From an uncultured Oscillospiraceae bacterium (lineage in GTDB: Bacteria; Bacillota; Clostridia; Oscillospirales; Oscillospiraceae): a DNA stretch of 64,000 nucleotides. The stretch lies in assembly GCA_910587345.1 (NCBI GenBank), contig CAJUKH010000013.1, positions 186,001 through 250,000 of the forward strand, given 5' to 3'. Below are positions 41,081-49,898 of the stretch, piece after piece. How positions within the stretch are numbered: the stretch's first letter is position 1; every line of letters starts with the position of its first letter. A model generated the notes under the pieces. That model saw only the letters and a program-made list of their open reading frames with translations, was not told where the DNA came from and made no database searches. The position numbers and the translations under genes are program-made.

Positions 41081-41944
41081 TCAAGTCCTCCCCAATTTCT
41101 GATCGAGTACAGTATAAAAGCTCCGATTGGTCAGCCGGATCAGTTTTGCTTTGGATTTGGAGCGGCGCAGCTCCACCTGGTCGCTGCCCCCCAGCCGAAA
41201 CGCCTTGCCGCCATCCACCGAAAGATAAGCCGTTTTCCGGGACAGCTTGCCCATCTTTACCGCCACCGAGCGGTTCCGGTCCAGCACAAAAGACCGGGCA
41301 TGAAGGGTGTGGGGACAGATGGGAGTAATAAGGATGCTTTCGGCCGTGGGTTCCACAATAGGCCCTCCCGCCGACATGGCATAAGCTGTGGAACCGGTGG
41401 GGGTGGAGACGATCAGCCCGTCTCCCGGGTAATTCCCCATGGTAGTTCCGTCGGCCCGCACCTCCAAATCAATAATACGGGCCACCGCTCCCTTGGTGAT
41501 AACCGCATCATTGAGGGCGGTATCCCGAAAGATGACCCGCCCTTCCCGGCGGACCGCAACGTCCAGCATCATCCGCTCCTCCAGGCGGTAACGCTTCTGG
41601 GGGAGCCGCTCCAGCAGCGAAAGCTGGTCGGCTTCCAATTCGGCCATAAAGCCCACACCGCCCAGATTCACCCCCAAAACGGGGATTCCGTGCCGCTCGG
41701 CATCTTTGGCCACATGGAGAATGGTGCCGTCCCCGCCAAAGCAGATAAGAAGCTCCGCCCCGGCAAAGGCCGTTTCCTGCGGCAGAAACTGGATATGGGA
41801 GGGAACTTCCACATTGCCCCGTTCCAGGCTGAAAGGAAAGCTCATACAGGTCTCGGCTCCCGCTTCCCGCAGGATCTTTTCCGCCGCCTGCGCCGTCTTT
41901 AACCCCTTGTCACGGTAAGGGTTCGGGCTTAATACGATTTTCAT
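41081..41944 (-). CDS. nadK: NAD kinase
   Basis: Phosphorylates NAD to NADP; 287 residues. LLICFGGDGTILHVAKDA contains the catalytic GGDG. NPGDGLIVSTPTGSTAYAMS and GGPIVEP are the remaining signatures. ATG 41944 overlaps the tlyA stop (ATGA) and follows GAGGAAGG; a longer start at 42025 would be within tlyA. The tlyA-nadK-argR-recN order is a familiar Clostridia/Bacilli cluster. Confidence 0.96.
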   Translation of the reverse strand: MKIVLSPNPYRDKGLKTAQAAEKILREAGAETCMSFPFSLERGNVEVPSHIQFLPQETAFAGAELLICFGGDGTILHVAKDAERHGIPVLGVNLGGVGFMAELEADQLSLLERLPQKRYRLEERMMLDVAVRREGRVIFRDTALNDAVITKGAVARIIDLEVRADGTTMGNYPGDGLIVSTPTGSTAYAMSAGGPIVEPTAESILITPICPHTLHARSFVLDRNRSVAVKMGKLSRKTAYLSVDGGKAFRLGGSDQVELRRSKSKAKLIRLTNRSFYTVLDQKLGRT

Positions 41945-42765
41945 TCGCCTTCCTCCCCCTTCGTTTCGTGCTCGGAAAGCAGGCTGTGCGACTCTTCCAC
42001 GATGGCGTTCAGGTCTCCCCGCCATGCCTCACCCTCCCCGGCAGAGAGCCAGCCCAGATATTCGATATTGCCCTCGGGGCCGCGGATGGGGGACCATGTT
42101 ATCCCCAGCACGGTAAACCCGGCCGCCTCCGCATGGTCAAAAAAGTGCTCCAGCACTTCCAAATGGACCTTTTTATCCCGAACAACTCCCTTTTTGCCCA
42201 CCTTTTCCTTCCCCGCCTCAAACTGGGGCTTGATCAGGCAGACTCCCTGTCCCCCCGTCGTCATCAGGGGACGGAGAGGGGGCAAAATCAGCCCAAGGGA
42301 AATAAAAGACACGTCCACACTGAAAAACTCCAGCGGATCAGGGATCTGTTCCGTGGTGAGATACCGGGCGTTGGTCCGCTCCAAGCAGACCACCCGGGGG
42401 TCGCTTCGCAGCTTCCAGGCAAACTGGCCATAACCCACATCCACAGAAAAAACCTTCGCCGCCCCGTTTTGGAGCATACAGTCGGTAAATCCCCCCGTAG
42501 ATGCCCCGATGTCGGCGCAAACTTTGTTCTGCAAGGCAATGGGCCATGTATCCATGGCCTTTTCCAGCTTATATCCGCCCCGGCTCACATATTTCAAGCC
42601 CCCGCCCCGAACCTCAATAGCCGCTTCTGGGTCAACAGGGGTCCCCGCTTTGTCCACCTTCTGCTCCTTAACGTAGACCTGACCGGCCATAATGAGGGCC
42701 TGTGCCTTCTGCCGGGACTCCACCAGTCCCTTTTCAACCAGAAGAACGTCCAAACGCTTTTTCAT
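41941..42765 (-). CDS. tlyA: TlyA family rRNA 2'-O-methyltransferase
   Basis: A 274-residue protein with an N-terminal S4 RNA-binding domain (RLDVLLVEKGLVESRQKAQA) and an FtsJ-type methyltransferase domain beginning ADIGASTGGFTDCML. In mycobacteria TlyA methylates 16S and 23S rRNA and affects capreomycin sensitivity; older annotations call it hemolysin. A putative catalytic Lys-Asp-Lys pattern is consistent but was not fully aligned. The start overlaps the end of dxs by 32 bases. Confidence 0.93.
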   Translation of the reverse strand: MKKRLDVLLVEKGLVESRQKAQALIMAGQVYVKEQKVDKAGTPVDPEAAIEVRGGGLKYVSRGGYKLEKAMDTWPIALQNKVCADIGASTGGFTDCMLQNGAAKVFSVDVGYGQFAWKLRSDPRVVCLERTNARYLTTEQIPDPLEFFSVDVSFISLGLILPPLRPLMTTGGQGVCLIKPQFEAGKEKVGKKGVVRDKKVHLEVLEHFFDHAEAAGFTVLGITWSPIRGPEGNIEYLGWLSAGEGEAWRGDLNAIVEESHSLLSEHETKGEEGE

Positions 42766-44599
42766 GGCCGGCCACCTCCTTCACCCGCTGAACAATACTT
42801 TCCGCATCCAACCCGTTCATTCTGCGAAGCTGTTCCACTGTCCCCTGGGGCGGTATTTTATCCCCCAGGTTCAGTAAAGTTATTTTCCTTGTCGTTATAC
42901 CATGCAGAGACAGATCCGCTGTCACCCGGCGGCCTACACAGTTATGGTCCATGCTTTCCTCGGCAATCAAAAGCATTCCCGTTTTCTTCACGGATTCAAA
43001 GAGGACTCCCCGGGGAGGCGGTGTAATGGTATTCAGCTTTACAACTTCCGCGGATATTCCTTCTCCTTCCAGACGGTCCGCCGCTTCCAAAAGGGCATTG
43101 ATCTGGGTGCCATAGCCCACCAGAGTGATATCTCTACCCTCTCGAAGACAAACCGCAGGCTCCCGGCCGCTATCGGCGGTATAGGCTCCCTCTCCGCTGC
43201 GGGGATACCGGACCGCCACAGGCCCCTTCGCTTCGCATACGGCATACTTCAGCATGGCCCGCAGTTCTGCAAAGGAGGCCGGAGCCAGCACCGTCATGCC
43301 GGGAATAGTATCCAGAAATCCTACATCGAAAACCCCGTGATGGGTTTCCCCGTCCTCCCCTACCATACCGGCCCTGTCCACACAGAACACCACATGGAGT
43401 CCCTGAAGGGCCACATCATGGAGAAGCATATCGTAAGAGCGCTGAAGAAAGGTGGAATAGACCGCAAAAACAGGGATCAGCCCCTGCTTCGCCATGCCGG
43501 CACACATGGTGACGGCATGGCCTTCGGCAATCCCAACATCAAAGAAGCGCTGGGGAAAGTCCCGGGCGAACCCGTCCAGCCCGGTTCCCGGCTGCATGGC
43601 TGCGGTAACGGCGCAAAGCCGTGGTTCTTCTTTGGCCAGTTCGCAGAGCAGGTCCCCCGCCGTGTGGGAAAAGTCCCGGCCGGACGCTGTCAATGCCTTG
43701 CCGGTGGCCGGGTCAAAGCGGCCCACCCCGTGGAAACGGTCAGGCTCCGCCTCTGCGGGGGCATAGCCTTTTCCCTTAACGGTGCGAACGTGAAGGAGCA
43801 CCGGCCCCTCCAGGTCTCTGGCGTAGGTCATCAGCCGGGTAAGCCCCTTCACATCATGGCCATCCACCGGCCCCAGATAGGTAAAGCCCATATCCTCAAA
43901 CAGAGAGCAGGGCAACAAAGTTTCCTTGACCGCCGTTTTGATTTTGTGGGTGATCCGGTAAAGATGCCTGCCCAGAGAAAATGCGTTCATCACCTTCCGA
44001 TACCCCCGCTTAAAGCTGAGGTACTGCGGTTTCAGCCGCTGGCGGGCAAGATGCTCCGCCACGCCGCCCACGCTTTGGGTGATGGACATTCCGTTGTCGT
44101 TGAGGATGACCATCAACGGCTCGCCGCTGCCTCCGGCATCAGAAAGGCCCTCATAGGCCAGACCGCCGGTCAGGGCGCCGTCTCCCAGCAGGGCCACCAC
44201 CCGGTAGTTTTTCCCCAGTATCGTCCGTGCGTGAGCCATTCCCAGCGCCACCGATACGGCCGTGGAGGCATGTCCCACAGAGAAAGCGTCACAGACGCTC
44301 TCCCCCGGCTTGGGAAAGCCGGAAAGTCCGCCAAAGGTCCGAAGGGTGTCCATGGCACCGTCCCGGCCGGTAAGCATTTTATGGCAGTAACACTGATGGC
44401 CCACATCGAAAACAATGCGGTCCCGTTCGGGGGCGAACACCCGGTGAAGCGCCACCGTCAGCTCCACGGCCCCAAGATTTGAGGCCAGATGGCCGCCGTG
44501 TTGGCTCGTCACCTCTACCAGCCGGTGACGGAGGCTTTCACAAAGGGCCTCCGCCTCGGCGTCGGTGATATGATGCAGATTACTTGGGATATCCAACAA
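42734..44599 (-). CDS. dxs: 1-deoxy-D-xylulose-5-phosphate synthase
   Basis: Thiamine diphosphate enzyme that starts the MEP isoprenoid pathway from pyruvate and glyceraldehyde 3-phosphate; about 621 residues. GDGALTGGLAYEGL binds the cofactor, HVRTVKGKGYAPAE and DRAGMVGEDGETHHGVFD are family signatures, and the C-terminal transketolase domain is complete. TTG 44599 gives an N terminus (LLDIPSNLHHI) like other Dxs proteins with AGAGGTG 9 bases upstream. GTG 44611 is the alternative and would add four residues. With ispA nearby this forms an isoprenoid supply unit. Confidence 0.95.
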   Translation of the reverse strand: MLDIPSNLHHITDAEAEALCESLRHRLVEVTSQHGGHLASNLGAVELTVALHRVFAPERDRIVFDVGHQCYCHKMLTGRDGAMDTLRTFGGLSGFPKPGESVCDAFSVGHASTAVSVALGMAHARTILGKNYRVVALLGDGALTGGLAYEGLSDAGGSGEPLMVILNDNGMSITQSVGGVAEHLARQRLKPQYLSFKRGYRKVMNAFSLGRHLYRITHKIKTAVKETLLPCSLFEDMGFTYLGPVDGHDVKGLTRLMTYARDLEGPVLLHVRTVKGKGYAPAEAEPDRFHGVGRFDPATGKALTASGRDFSHTAGDLLCELAKEEPRLCAVTAAMQPGTGLDGFARDFPQRFFDVGIAEGHAVTMCAGMAKQGLIPVFAVYSTFLQRSYDMLLHDVALQGLHVVFCVDRAGMVGEDGETHHGVFDVGFLDTIPGMTVLAPASFAELRAMLKYAVCEAKGPVAVRYPRSGEGAYTADSGREPAVCLREGRDITLVGYGTQINALLEAADRLEGEGISAEVVKLNTITPPPRGVLFESVKKTGMLLIAEESMDHNCVGRRVTADLSLHGITTRKITLLNLGDKIPPQGTVEQLRRMNGLDAESIVQRVKEVAGHEKAFGRSSG

Positions 44600-44694
44600 G
44601 GAAAACGGCACCTCTTTTCAAAAAAACAGGCCTTATACGGCTCATTCATAGCCAAAATAACAGATAACAGTTTCAAGAAGCAGGCTCGGATCTT

Positions 44695-45159
44695 TCAGCC
44701 GAACAGGTACGCTCCACCCCATCCGATGATGATGCCCAGCAATGCCCCCATCAGCACCTGAAGCGGTGTATGACCCAGCATCTCCTTCAGCTTCTTGCCA
44801 AAAACCTCCGGCTGCATATCGCTCCAGTTCTCCATAATGTAATTGAGGAGCCTTGCCTGCTCCCCTGCCGCCCGCCGAACATTGGAAGCGTCATACATTA
44901 CAACGGCAGCCAGCACGGTACTGACAGCAAAATGGGGAGAGCTTGTCCCGTAAAGACAGGCCAGGGCAGAGGCACAGGCACATACCGTAGAGGAGTGGGA
45001 ACTGGGCATTCCGCCGCTGGAGAGAATATGGCTCCAGGAAAGGCGGCGCTCTGTGATAAGGACCAGAAAGAACTTGATGAACTGGGCGGCGGCCCAGGCC
45101 AGAATGGACAGGTTCAAAACCAGATTGCCGGTCAAAAAGCCTACAGCGTTAGGGTCCAT
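44695..45159 (-). CDS. Divergent PAP2 family (YuiD-like) membrane protein
   Basis: A 154-residue integral membrane protein with about four helices. GGMPSSHSSTVCACASALA is the phosphatase-like SxxxH motif of the divergent PAP2/YuiD family, and MYDASNVRRAAGEQARLLN is its second conserved block; GHTPLQVLMGALLGIIIG ends the protein. A lipid-phosphate phosphatase is the natural suggestion, possibly on polyprenyl phosphates given that ispA and dxs flank it, but activity has not been shown for the family to my knowledge. It lies 9 bases after ispA. Confidence 0.88.
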   Translation of the reverse strand: MDPNAVGFLTGNLVLNLSILAWAAAQFIKFFLVLITERRLSWSHILSSGGMPSSHSSTVCACASALACLYGTSSPHFAVSTVLAAVVMYDASNVRRAAGEQARLLNYIMENWSDMQPEVFGKKLKEMLGHTPLQVLMGALLGIIIGWGGAYLFG

Positions 45160-45168
45160 GTGATCACC

Positions 45169-46044
45169 TCAGTTGGTGCGGCCCACAAGCATATGGGCCA
45201 GTTCAATCAGGTAAGAAGGGTCTTCAAAGCCGGTCAGGGCCTCCTCCGCTTCCCGGGTCAGCGCCTCTACCATTCGGCCGCATTCGGTAAGACCCTTGAG
45301 GGTAACAAAGGTGGTTTTCTCCCCCTTGGCATCAGAACCGGAGGTTTTTCCCATCTCTTCCACATTTCCGGTGACATCCAGCATATCATCCCGGATCTGG
45401 AAGGCAAGCCCCAGTTTTTGGGTGTATTTCCGCAATGCCATACGCTGCTCTTCGGTGGCGCCGGCCACAATGGCTCCCATCTCGGCGGCGGCCGTCATCA
45501 ATGCGCCGGTCTTCAGCTGCTGCAACTCCTCCACATCCTCCACGGTGAGGGCTCTGCCCTCCCCCGCCATGTCAAGGGCCTGCCCGCCTACCATGCCGGC
45601 AGCGCCGGCGGCGTAGGCCAGATTGGCAAGGGCCTTAATGGCCCGTCTGGGGTCTATGGTGCTGCCGGTCAGCGCCACCTCAAAGGCGGCGGTGAGCAGA
45701 CCGTCCCCCGCCAGCACCGCCGTAGCCTCTCCGTAGACTGTATGGTTGGTGGGCCTGCCCCGGCGCAGCTCATCATCATCCATACAGGGAAGGTCATCAT
45801 GGATAAGAGAGTAAGTATGGATCATTTCCACCGCACAGGCAAAGGGCAGGGCCGTCTCCGTCTCCCCACCGCAGAGCCGGCAGGCCGCCAGCGTGAGAAT
45901 GGGCCGGATGCGCTTCCCTCCGGCCAGAAGGCTGTAGTTCATGGCGTCATAGATATCGGCATGGGGCGGCCGGCCGCGAAACACATTTTCTAGCGCCGCC
46001 TCGATCTGTTCCTTATCCCGGCTGAACTGTTCGGTAAAGCTCAT
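45169..46044 (-). CDS. ispA: Polyprenyl (farnesyl/geranylgeranyl) diphosphate synthase
   Basis: Head-to-tail prenyltransferase of 291 residues. The first aspartate-rich motif lies in LIHDDLPCMDDDELRRGRPT and the second in FQIRDDMLDVTGN. The two-residue insertion in the first motif and the length fit short-chain bacterial farnesyl diphosphate synthases. The product feeds undecaprenyl carriers and quinone-like isoprenoids. The start overlaps the xseB stop (ATGA). xseA-xseB-ispA-dxs-tlyA is a conserved clostridial order. Confidence 0.94.
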   Translation of the reverse strand: MSFTEQFSRDKEQIEAALENVFRGRPPHADIYDAMNYSLLAGGKRIRPILTLAACRLCGGETETALPFACAVEMIHTYSLIHDDLPCMDDDELRRGRPTNHTVYGEATAVLAGDGLLTAAFEVALTGSTIDPRRAIKALANLAYAAGAAGMVGGQALDMAGEGRALTVEDVEELQQLKTGALMTAAAEMGAIVAGATEEQRMALRKYTQKLGLAFQIRDDMLDVTGNVEEMGKTSGSDAKGEKTTFVTLKGLTECGRMVEALTREAEEALTGFEDPSYLIELAHMLVGRTN

Positions 46045-46277
46045 AGCTCCATCTCCTCCATCGGCTCCTCCACAGCAGCGCCGTTAAGGCCGGGCAGCAG
46101 CTTTGCTACCTTTTGCTCCGCCTTATCCAGAGCAGTGGAGCACTGCTTCATCAATGCGGTCCCCTCTTCAAAAAGGCCAAGGGCCTCTTCCAAAGGGACC
46201 TCTCCCTGCTCCAAACGGGCCACAATGACCTCCAAACGGGCAAGGGCTTCCTCAAAGGTGGGTTTTTTCGTTGGCAT
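46041..46277 (-). CDS. xseB: Exodeoxyribonuclease VII small subunit
   Basis: A 78-residue helical protein. FEEALARLEVIVARLEQGEV and LEEALGLFEEGTALMKQC are the XseB signature. It binds several copies per XseA to form exonuclease VII, which degrades single-stranded DNA. It starts 81 bases after xseA and overlaps ispA by 4 bases. Confidence 0.96.
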   Translation of the reverse strand: MPTKKPTFEEALARLEVIVARLEQGEVPLEEALGLFEEGTALMKQCSTALDKAEQKVAKLLPGLNGAAVEEPMEEMEL

Positions 46278-46358
46278 AAATAGGTCGCTCCTTTCAAAAG
46301 GGAAACGGAAAATATGAACTTGCAGTGGGCGCCGTCTTTCACTGTCCCGGCAGCACCT

Positions 46359-47555
46359 TTATTTTTTCCTTTTTACCTCACAATAGATGCTTCCGTCCGA
46401 AACACGCAGGTCCAACTCCTCCCCCAGTGCTACGTCCTTTGTTGAGGTTACGATCCCCCCCGCTCCCTGGGCAATGGCATAGCCCCGGGCCAGGACCTTC
46501 AGGGGACTGAGAGCGTCCAGCGCAGCGGCCAGGCGGGCAAAGGTCTCCCGGTGGACAGACAGTTCCCGGGTAAGGCCGTGAGCCAGACGGTCCCGCTGGC
46601 GGTCCAGCAGTATCCGCCGGTCATCCACCCAGCTCATGGGGTCTTGCAGCATCCGGCTCCCCGCCGCCTTGTCCAGCGTTGCCCGGGCAGCCTGCAGCTC
46701 CCGCTGGGTGGCCTTGGCCATTCGGCGGCCCAGATGCTCTAACCGGGCATACTGTTCATTCTGATCCGGAACCGCCAGTTCCGCACCGTTGGAGGGGGTC
46801 GCCGCCCGCAAATCGGCCACATAGTCGGCAATGGTCACATCAGGCTCGTGCCCCACAGCGGAAATGACCGGGATCTCCGAATCATAAATAGCCCTTGCCA
46901 CCAGCTCATCGTTAAAACACCACAGGTCCTCCGTGGAGCCGCCGCCCCGGCCGGTGATGATCAGGTCGGCCGCTTCCCGCTCATTGACCCAGCGGATAGC
47001 CGCTGCGATCTCTCCCGGCGCCTCCGCCCCCTGGACCCGGCAGGGCACCACATAGACCTCCGCCATGGGCCATCTGGCCCCCAGAATGCGGATCATATCC
47101 CGCACCGCCGCCCCGGCCGGAGAGGTCACAAGGGCAATACGGGCCGGAAACTTTGGAATGGCTTTTTTATGCGCTTCATCAAACAGCCCCTCTGCGGCCA
47201 GACGGGCTTTCAACTGTTCAAACGCCTCATGAAGATCCCCCACCCCGTCAGGGGTAAGGACATTTACATAGAGCTGGTACTGCCCGTCCCTCGGAAACAC
47301 CGCCACACGGCCCAGGGCTATCACCTTCATACCATTTTGAGGCCGAAATCGCAGATTCACCGCCTCCCGCCGGAACATGACACAGCGGATGGTCCCCTCC
47401 GGGTCCTTCAACGAGAAATAGTGATGCCCGGAGGGATAGGCTTTATAATTGGATATCTCCCCCCGGACAAAAAGCTGTCCCAGCAGGGGGTCGGCGTCCA
47501 GCAGGCCTTTGATATAGCCGTTGACCTGGGAGACCGAATAGATGGGATATTGCAT
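46359..47555 (-). CDS. xseA: Exodeoxyribonuclease VII large subunit
   Basis: Catalytic subunit of exonuclease VII, 398 residues. The N-terminal OB-fold (LFVRGEISNYKAYPSGHHYF) binds DNA. The nuclease domain has VTSPAGAAVRDMI, ITGRGGGSTEDLWCFNDE and VISAVGHEPDVTIADYVADL with family acidic and His residues. A coiled-coil region and a short beta tail (LKVLARGYAIAQGAGG) complete it. It is followed by xseB and preceded by a small membrane protein gene. Confidence 0.96.
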   Translation of the reverse strand: MQYPIYSVSQVNGYIKGLLDADPLLGQLFVRGEISNYKAYPSGHHYFSLKDPEGTIRCVMFRREAVNLRFRPQNGMKVIALGRVAVFPRDGQYQLYVNVLTPDGVGDLHEAFEQLKARLAAEGLFDEAHKKAIPKFPARIALVTSPAGAAVRDMIRILGARWPMAEVYVVPCRVQGAEAPGEIAAAIRWVNEREAADLIITGRGGGSTEDLWCFNDELVARAIYDSEIPVISAVGHEPDVTIADYVADLRAATPSNGAELAVPDQNEQYARLEHLGRRMAKATQRELQAARATLDKAAGSRMLQDPMSWVDDRRILLDRQRDRLAHGLTRELSVHRETFARLAAALDALSPLKVLARGYAIAQGAGGIVTSTKDVALGEELDLRVSDGSIYCEVKRKK

Positions 47556-47588
47556 AAACAGTCCCCCTTTCTTTCTGCGTGGGACTGC

Positions 47589-47771
47589 TCAGCGGTGGGG
47601 TGTGGTCTGGTCGTCCTCAGCCCACAGGTTCTTGGCCAAAGTCCGCCCCAGCTCCTCCACCACTTCCCGCACAGCGCTCTTCACAGCCAGCTTGACCACC
47701 AGGTAAAGAGCGGCAAACAACAGCAGCACCACCGCCAGGGCGATCAGCCAGTAAACCCAAAAATCCATCAT
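47589..47771 (-). CDS. Small single-span membrane protein
   Basis: A 60-residue protein: a membrane helix at about 5-28 (YWLIALAVVLLLFAALYLVV), then an amphipathic stretch with KLAVKSAVREVVEELGRTL and an acidic tail. I do not recognise the family. A ribosome binding site (AAGGAGAG) precedes ATG 47771, and the gene fits tightly between the Kae1-like gene (15 bases) and xseA (33 bases), which supports it being real. Function unknown. Confidence 0.7.
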   Translation of the reverse strand: MMDFWVYWLIALAVVLLLFAALYLVVKLAVKSAVREVVEELGRTLAKNLWAEDDQTTPHR

Positions 47772-47786
47772 CGATCTCTCCTTTTC

Positions 47787-48716
47787 TTATGTGTTAGCCA
47801 GGCGGTGGGCCAGAACGGCCACCCCCACGGCGTTATCTGTGGCATACCGGGGCTGTGCGAAAACAGCCTGACAAAACTCTGTCAGAACATATCGAAGCCG
47901 GGTGTTGGAGGCCACTCCCCCAGAGCATAGTACAGGCAGGCCGGGATAGCGGTCCTGCGCCGCCACCGTGGCCTCCTGCACCACCTGGACCACCGTGTCC
48001 AGACAGAAAGCGGCTACGCAGGCCGGCTCTTCCTTGGCCGCCACCATATCCTTCACCTTGTTTTCCACCCCGGAGAGGGAAAATTCCAATCCGGTAAGAG
48101 CACGCCGCAAGGGCTTGGGCCGCTGCGTACAGCACTGGGCCAACCGGTCCAGCTCCCTCCCCGCAGGGAAGGCAAGCCCCAGCAGCACCCCGGTACGGTC
48201 AATGAGCTGCCCCGCCGAAATGTCGCTGGTACCGCCGATTTTTTCGGCCCGGACATTGACCCCATCCGGCTCCACATACAAAAGTTCGGTGGTGCCGCCC
48301 GAAAGATGCCAGGCCAGAAAGGGCCTGTCCAACAGCTCCATGTGTCCCGCCGACCAGGCTGCGGCAGCCAGATGCCCCTGCTGATGGGAAACAGCAAAAA
48401 AGGGAACGTTCAACGTGTGGGCCAGACTGCGGCCCAGACTCTCCCCTGCCAGAAAACAGGGCATATAGGAACCCTCCACCTCTCTGGGCCGGGTGGAGGC
48501 CGCCACAGCGGCCACATCCTTCAAAGGCCCGGTCTTCCTCAGCTCCTGCATTCTGTCGGGAAGGGCCTTGATATGCTGGAAAAGCGCTTCTGACTGGCGA
48601 AGCCCCAGCTGCCCTTTCGGCACTTCCAGCAACTTCCCGGCGTTATATCCCTCTTCCCCGTCAAAGAGGGCGGCAGAGGTGGTATAATTACTGGTATCCA
48701 GTCCAAGTGTCCTCAC
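47787..48716 (-). CDS. Kae1/TsaD-like (peptidase M22 family) protein
   Basis: A 309-residue ASKHA-fold protein. It begins RTLGLDTSNYTTSAALFDGE and contains VSHQQGHLAAAAWS, an HxxxH variant of the TsaD metal motif, plus HLSGGTTELLYVE for nucleotide binding and LCSGGVASNTRLR. TsaD with TsaB/E makes t6A in tRNA, but true TsaD is about 335 residues with a different beginning, so this looks like the clostridial paralogue of unknown function. Its start overlaps the nusB stop by 4 bases. Confidence 0.85.
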   Translation of the reverse strand: MRTLGLDTSNYTTSAALFDGEEGYNAGKLLEVPKGQLGLRQSEALFQHIKALPDRMQELRKTGPLKDVAAVAASTRPREVEGSYMPCFLAGESLGRSLAHTLNVPFFAVSHQQGHLAAAAWSAGHMELLDRPFLAWHLSGGTTELLYVEPDGVNVRAEKIGGTSDISAGQLIDRTGVLLGLAFPAGRELDRLAQCCTQRPKPLRRALTGLEFSLSGVENKVKDMVAAKEEPACVAAFCLDTVVQVVQEATVAAQDRYPGLPVLCSGGVASNTRLRYVLTEFCQAVFAQPRYATDNAVGVAVLAHRLANT

Positions 48717-49216
48717 AGGTCCTCCCCCGCCTCCTCAAAGGCATCGGGGGCCGGGGCGGTTTCCGGCACGGGAAGGGGCTCGGTGCGGACAAAGGACCCC
48801 AAAATGCCGTTGACAAAAGCAGCCAGCTCCTGCTCCTCATAGTGCTTGGTCAGCTCTACCGCTTCATTGATGGTGGCTGCATTGGGAATGTCCTGCATAT
48901 ACAGGATCTCGTACATACACACACGGAGGATCGCCACCACCACTCGGGGAATGCGGGAGATGTTCCAGCCGATGGCATATTTGCTGATATAACCGTCCAG
49001 CTCACCCCTATGGGCATCCACCCCCCGGACCAGAGTGGATATGTATTCCCGCTGTCCAACATTGGGAAATTGGGCGTAAAGCGGCTCTTCCTGACCGATC
49101 AGCTCGAAAACGGGCCGTTTCAATACCTGGTCCAGCAGTTCATCCGTACTCTGGCCGGAAAAACCCTGTTCAAAAACCAAGTGGACTGCGATTTCCCGGG
49201 CGTTGCTTCTTGTCAT
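48713..49216 (-). CDS. nusB: Transcription antitermination factor NusB
   Basis: RNA-binding factor that with NusE (S10) assembles antitermination complexes on rRNA leader transcripts; 167 residues. RSNAREIAVHLVFEQGFSGQ and EILYMQDIPNAATINEAVEL are the conserved helices, and VNGILGSF ends the domain. An acidic, Pro-rich tail of about 25 residues extends beyond the usual C terminus. ATG 49216 follows GGGAGG; an in-frame extension to 49384 crosses the promoter and terminator and is rejected. It heads the long minus-strand gene series. Confidence 0.95.
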   Translation of the reverse strand: MTRSNAREIAVHLVFEQGFSGQSTDELLDQVLKRPVFELIGQEEPLYAQFPNVGQREYISTLVRGVDAHRGELDGYISKYAIGWNISRIPRVVVAILRVCMYEILYMQDIPNAATINEAVELTKHYEEQELAAFVNGILGSFVRTEPLPVPETAPAPDAFEEAGEDL

Positions 49217-49262
49217 AGTATTCCTCCCAAGGGCCTTTGGACCCATTTTTGGATTATCCATC

Positions 49263-49268
49263 ATTATA
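49263..49268 (-). promoter_or_regulatory. Possible -10 of the nusB operon
   Basis: A perfect TATAAT on the minus strand, about 47 bases before the nusB ATG. The sequence at the expected -35 (TTTATT) is weak. Confidence 0.4.
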
Positions 49269-49347
49269 CACGATAATATACAAAAAATAAACCCCCAAAA
49301 TGGCTCTGAAGGGGGAAATAAGCAGATAAATTTTCTTCTGAAAGGAC

Positions 49348-49380
49348 AAAACCCGAAGCGAAAAATCGCTTCGGGTTTTT
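49348..49380 (-). terminator. Terminator of the Asp23 gene
   Basis: A 14-bp perfect stem AAAACCCGAAGCGA/TCGCTTCGGGTTTT around AAAA, with A/T tracts on both flanks, 19 bases past the stop on the minus strand. It separates the Asp23 gene from nusB. Confidence 0.92.
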
Positions 49381-49398
49381 GCACTGTATCCTTTTCTG

Positions 49399-49788
49399 TT
49401 ACTGATTGGTCCTGGCGGGCCGCTCAAAGGTGACCCCGGCCACATGGACGTTGACCCCCTCCACCGTAAAACCGCTGGCATTCTCGATGGCGGCGGCCAC
49501 TCCCTCCTGCACGGCCCGGGCGGTGGCCTGGACCGAAGAGCCATACTTGACCAGCAGGGAGATATCCACCGTCACACTGGACTCTGTCACGGTGATACGG
49601 ACCCCTTTGCTCAAATTCTTCTTGCCGGCAAGCAGTTCGGCAATATCACTGCCCAGATTGGCGGCCAGGCTGCCCACCCCTTCTACCTCCAAAGCGGCGG
49701 CGGCGGCGGTCACCGCCAGAACGTCCTCCGAAATATGGATGCTCCCCAACTCATCGGGGCAGGAGATGTACTCTTTTCCGTCTGCCAT
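49399..49788 (-). CDS. Asp23/Gls24 family envelope protein
   Basis: A 129-residue protein. GSIHISEDVLAVTAAAAALE, the VEGV segment and ITVTESSVTVDISLLVKYG are the Asp23/Gls24 (DUF322) signatures, and the final VEGVNVHVAGVTF segment closes the domain. Family members accumulate under envelope stress or attach to the membrane face; several clostridial copies neighbour nusB, as here. ATG 49788 gives the usual short acidic N terminus. It has its own promoter and terminator. Confidence 0.92.
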   Translation of the reverse strand: MADGKEYISCPDELGSIHISEDVLAVTAAAAALEVEGVGSLAANLGSDIAELLAGKKNLSKGVRITVTESSVTVDISLLVKYGSSVQATARAVQEGVAAAIENASGFTVEGVNVHVAGVTFERPARTNQ

Positions 49789-49833
49789 GATTTCTCGCTT
49801 CCTTTCCTGTGGCGTATTGTTTCTACTGTCTCC

Positions 49834-49861
49834 ATTGTACCACAAAAAAGGGAAAATACAA
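49834..49861 (-). promoter_or_regulatory. Promoter of the Asp23 gene
   Basis: On the minus strand TTGTAT (49861-49856), 16 bases, TACAAT (49839-49834). Confidence 0.65.
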
Positions 49862-49898
49862 TAGATTTTTCACTTCCCGGGGAAAATTCTGGTCGATC

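Noticed and set aside
42902..44482. A 526-codon plus-strand frame opposite dxs
   Set aside because: Antisense of dxs with no domain.
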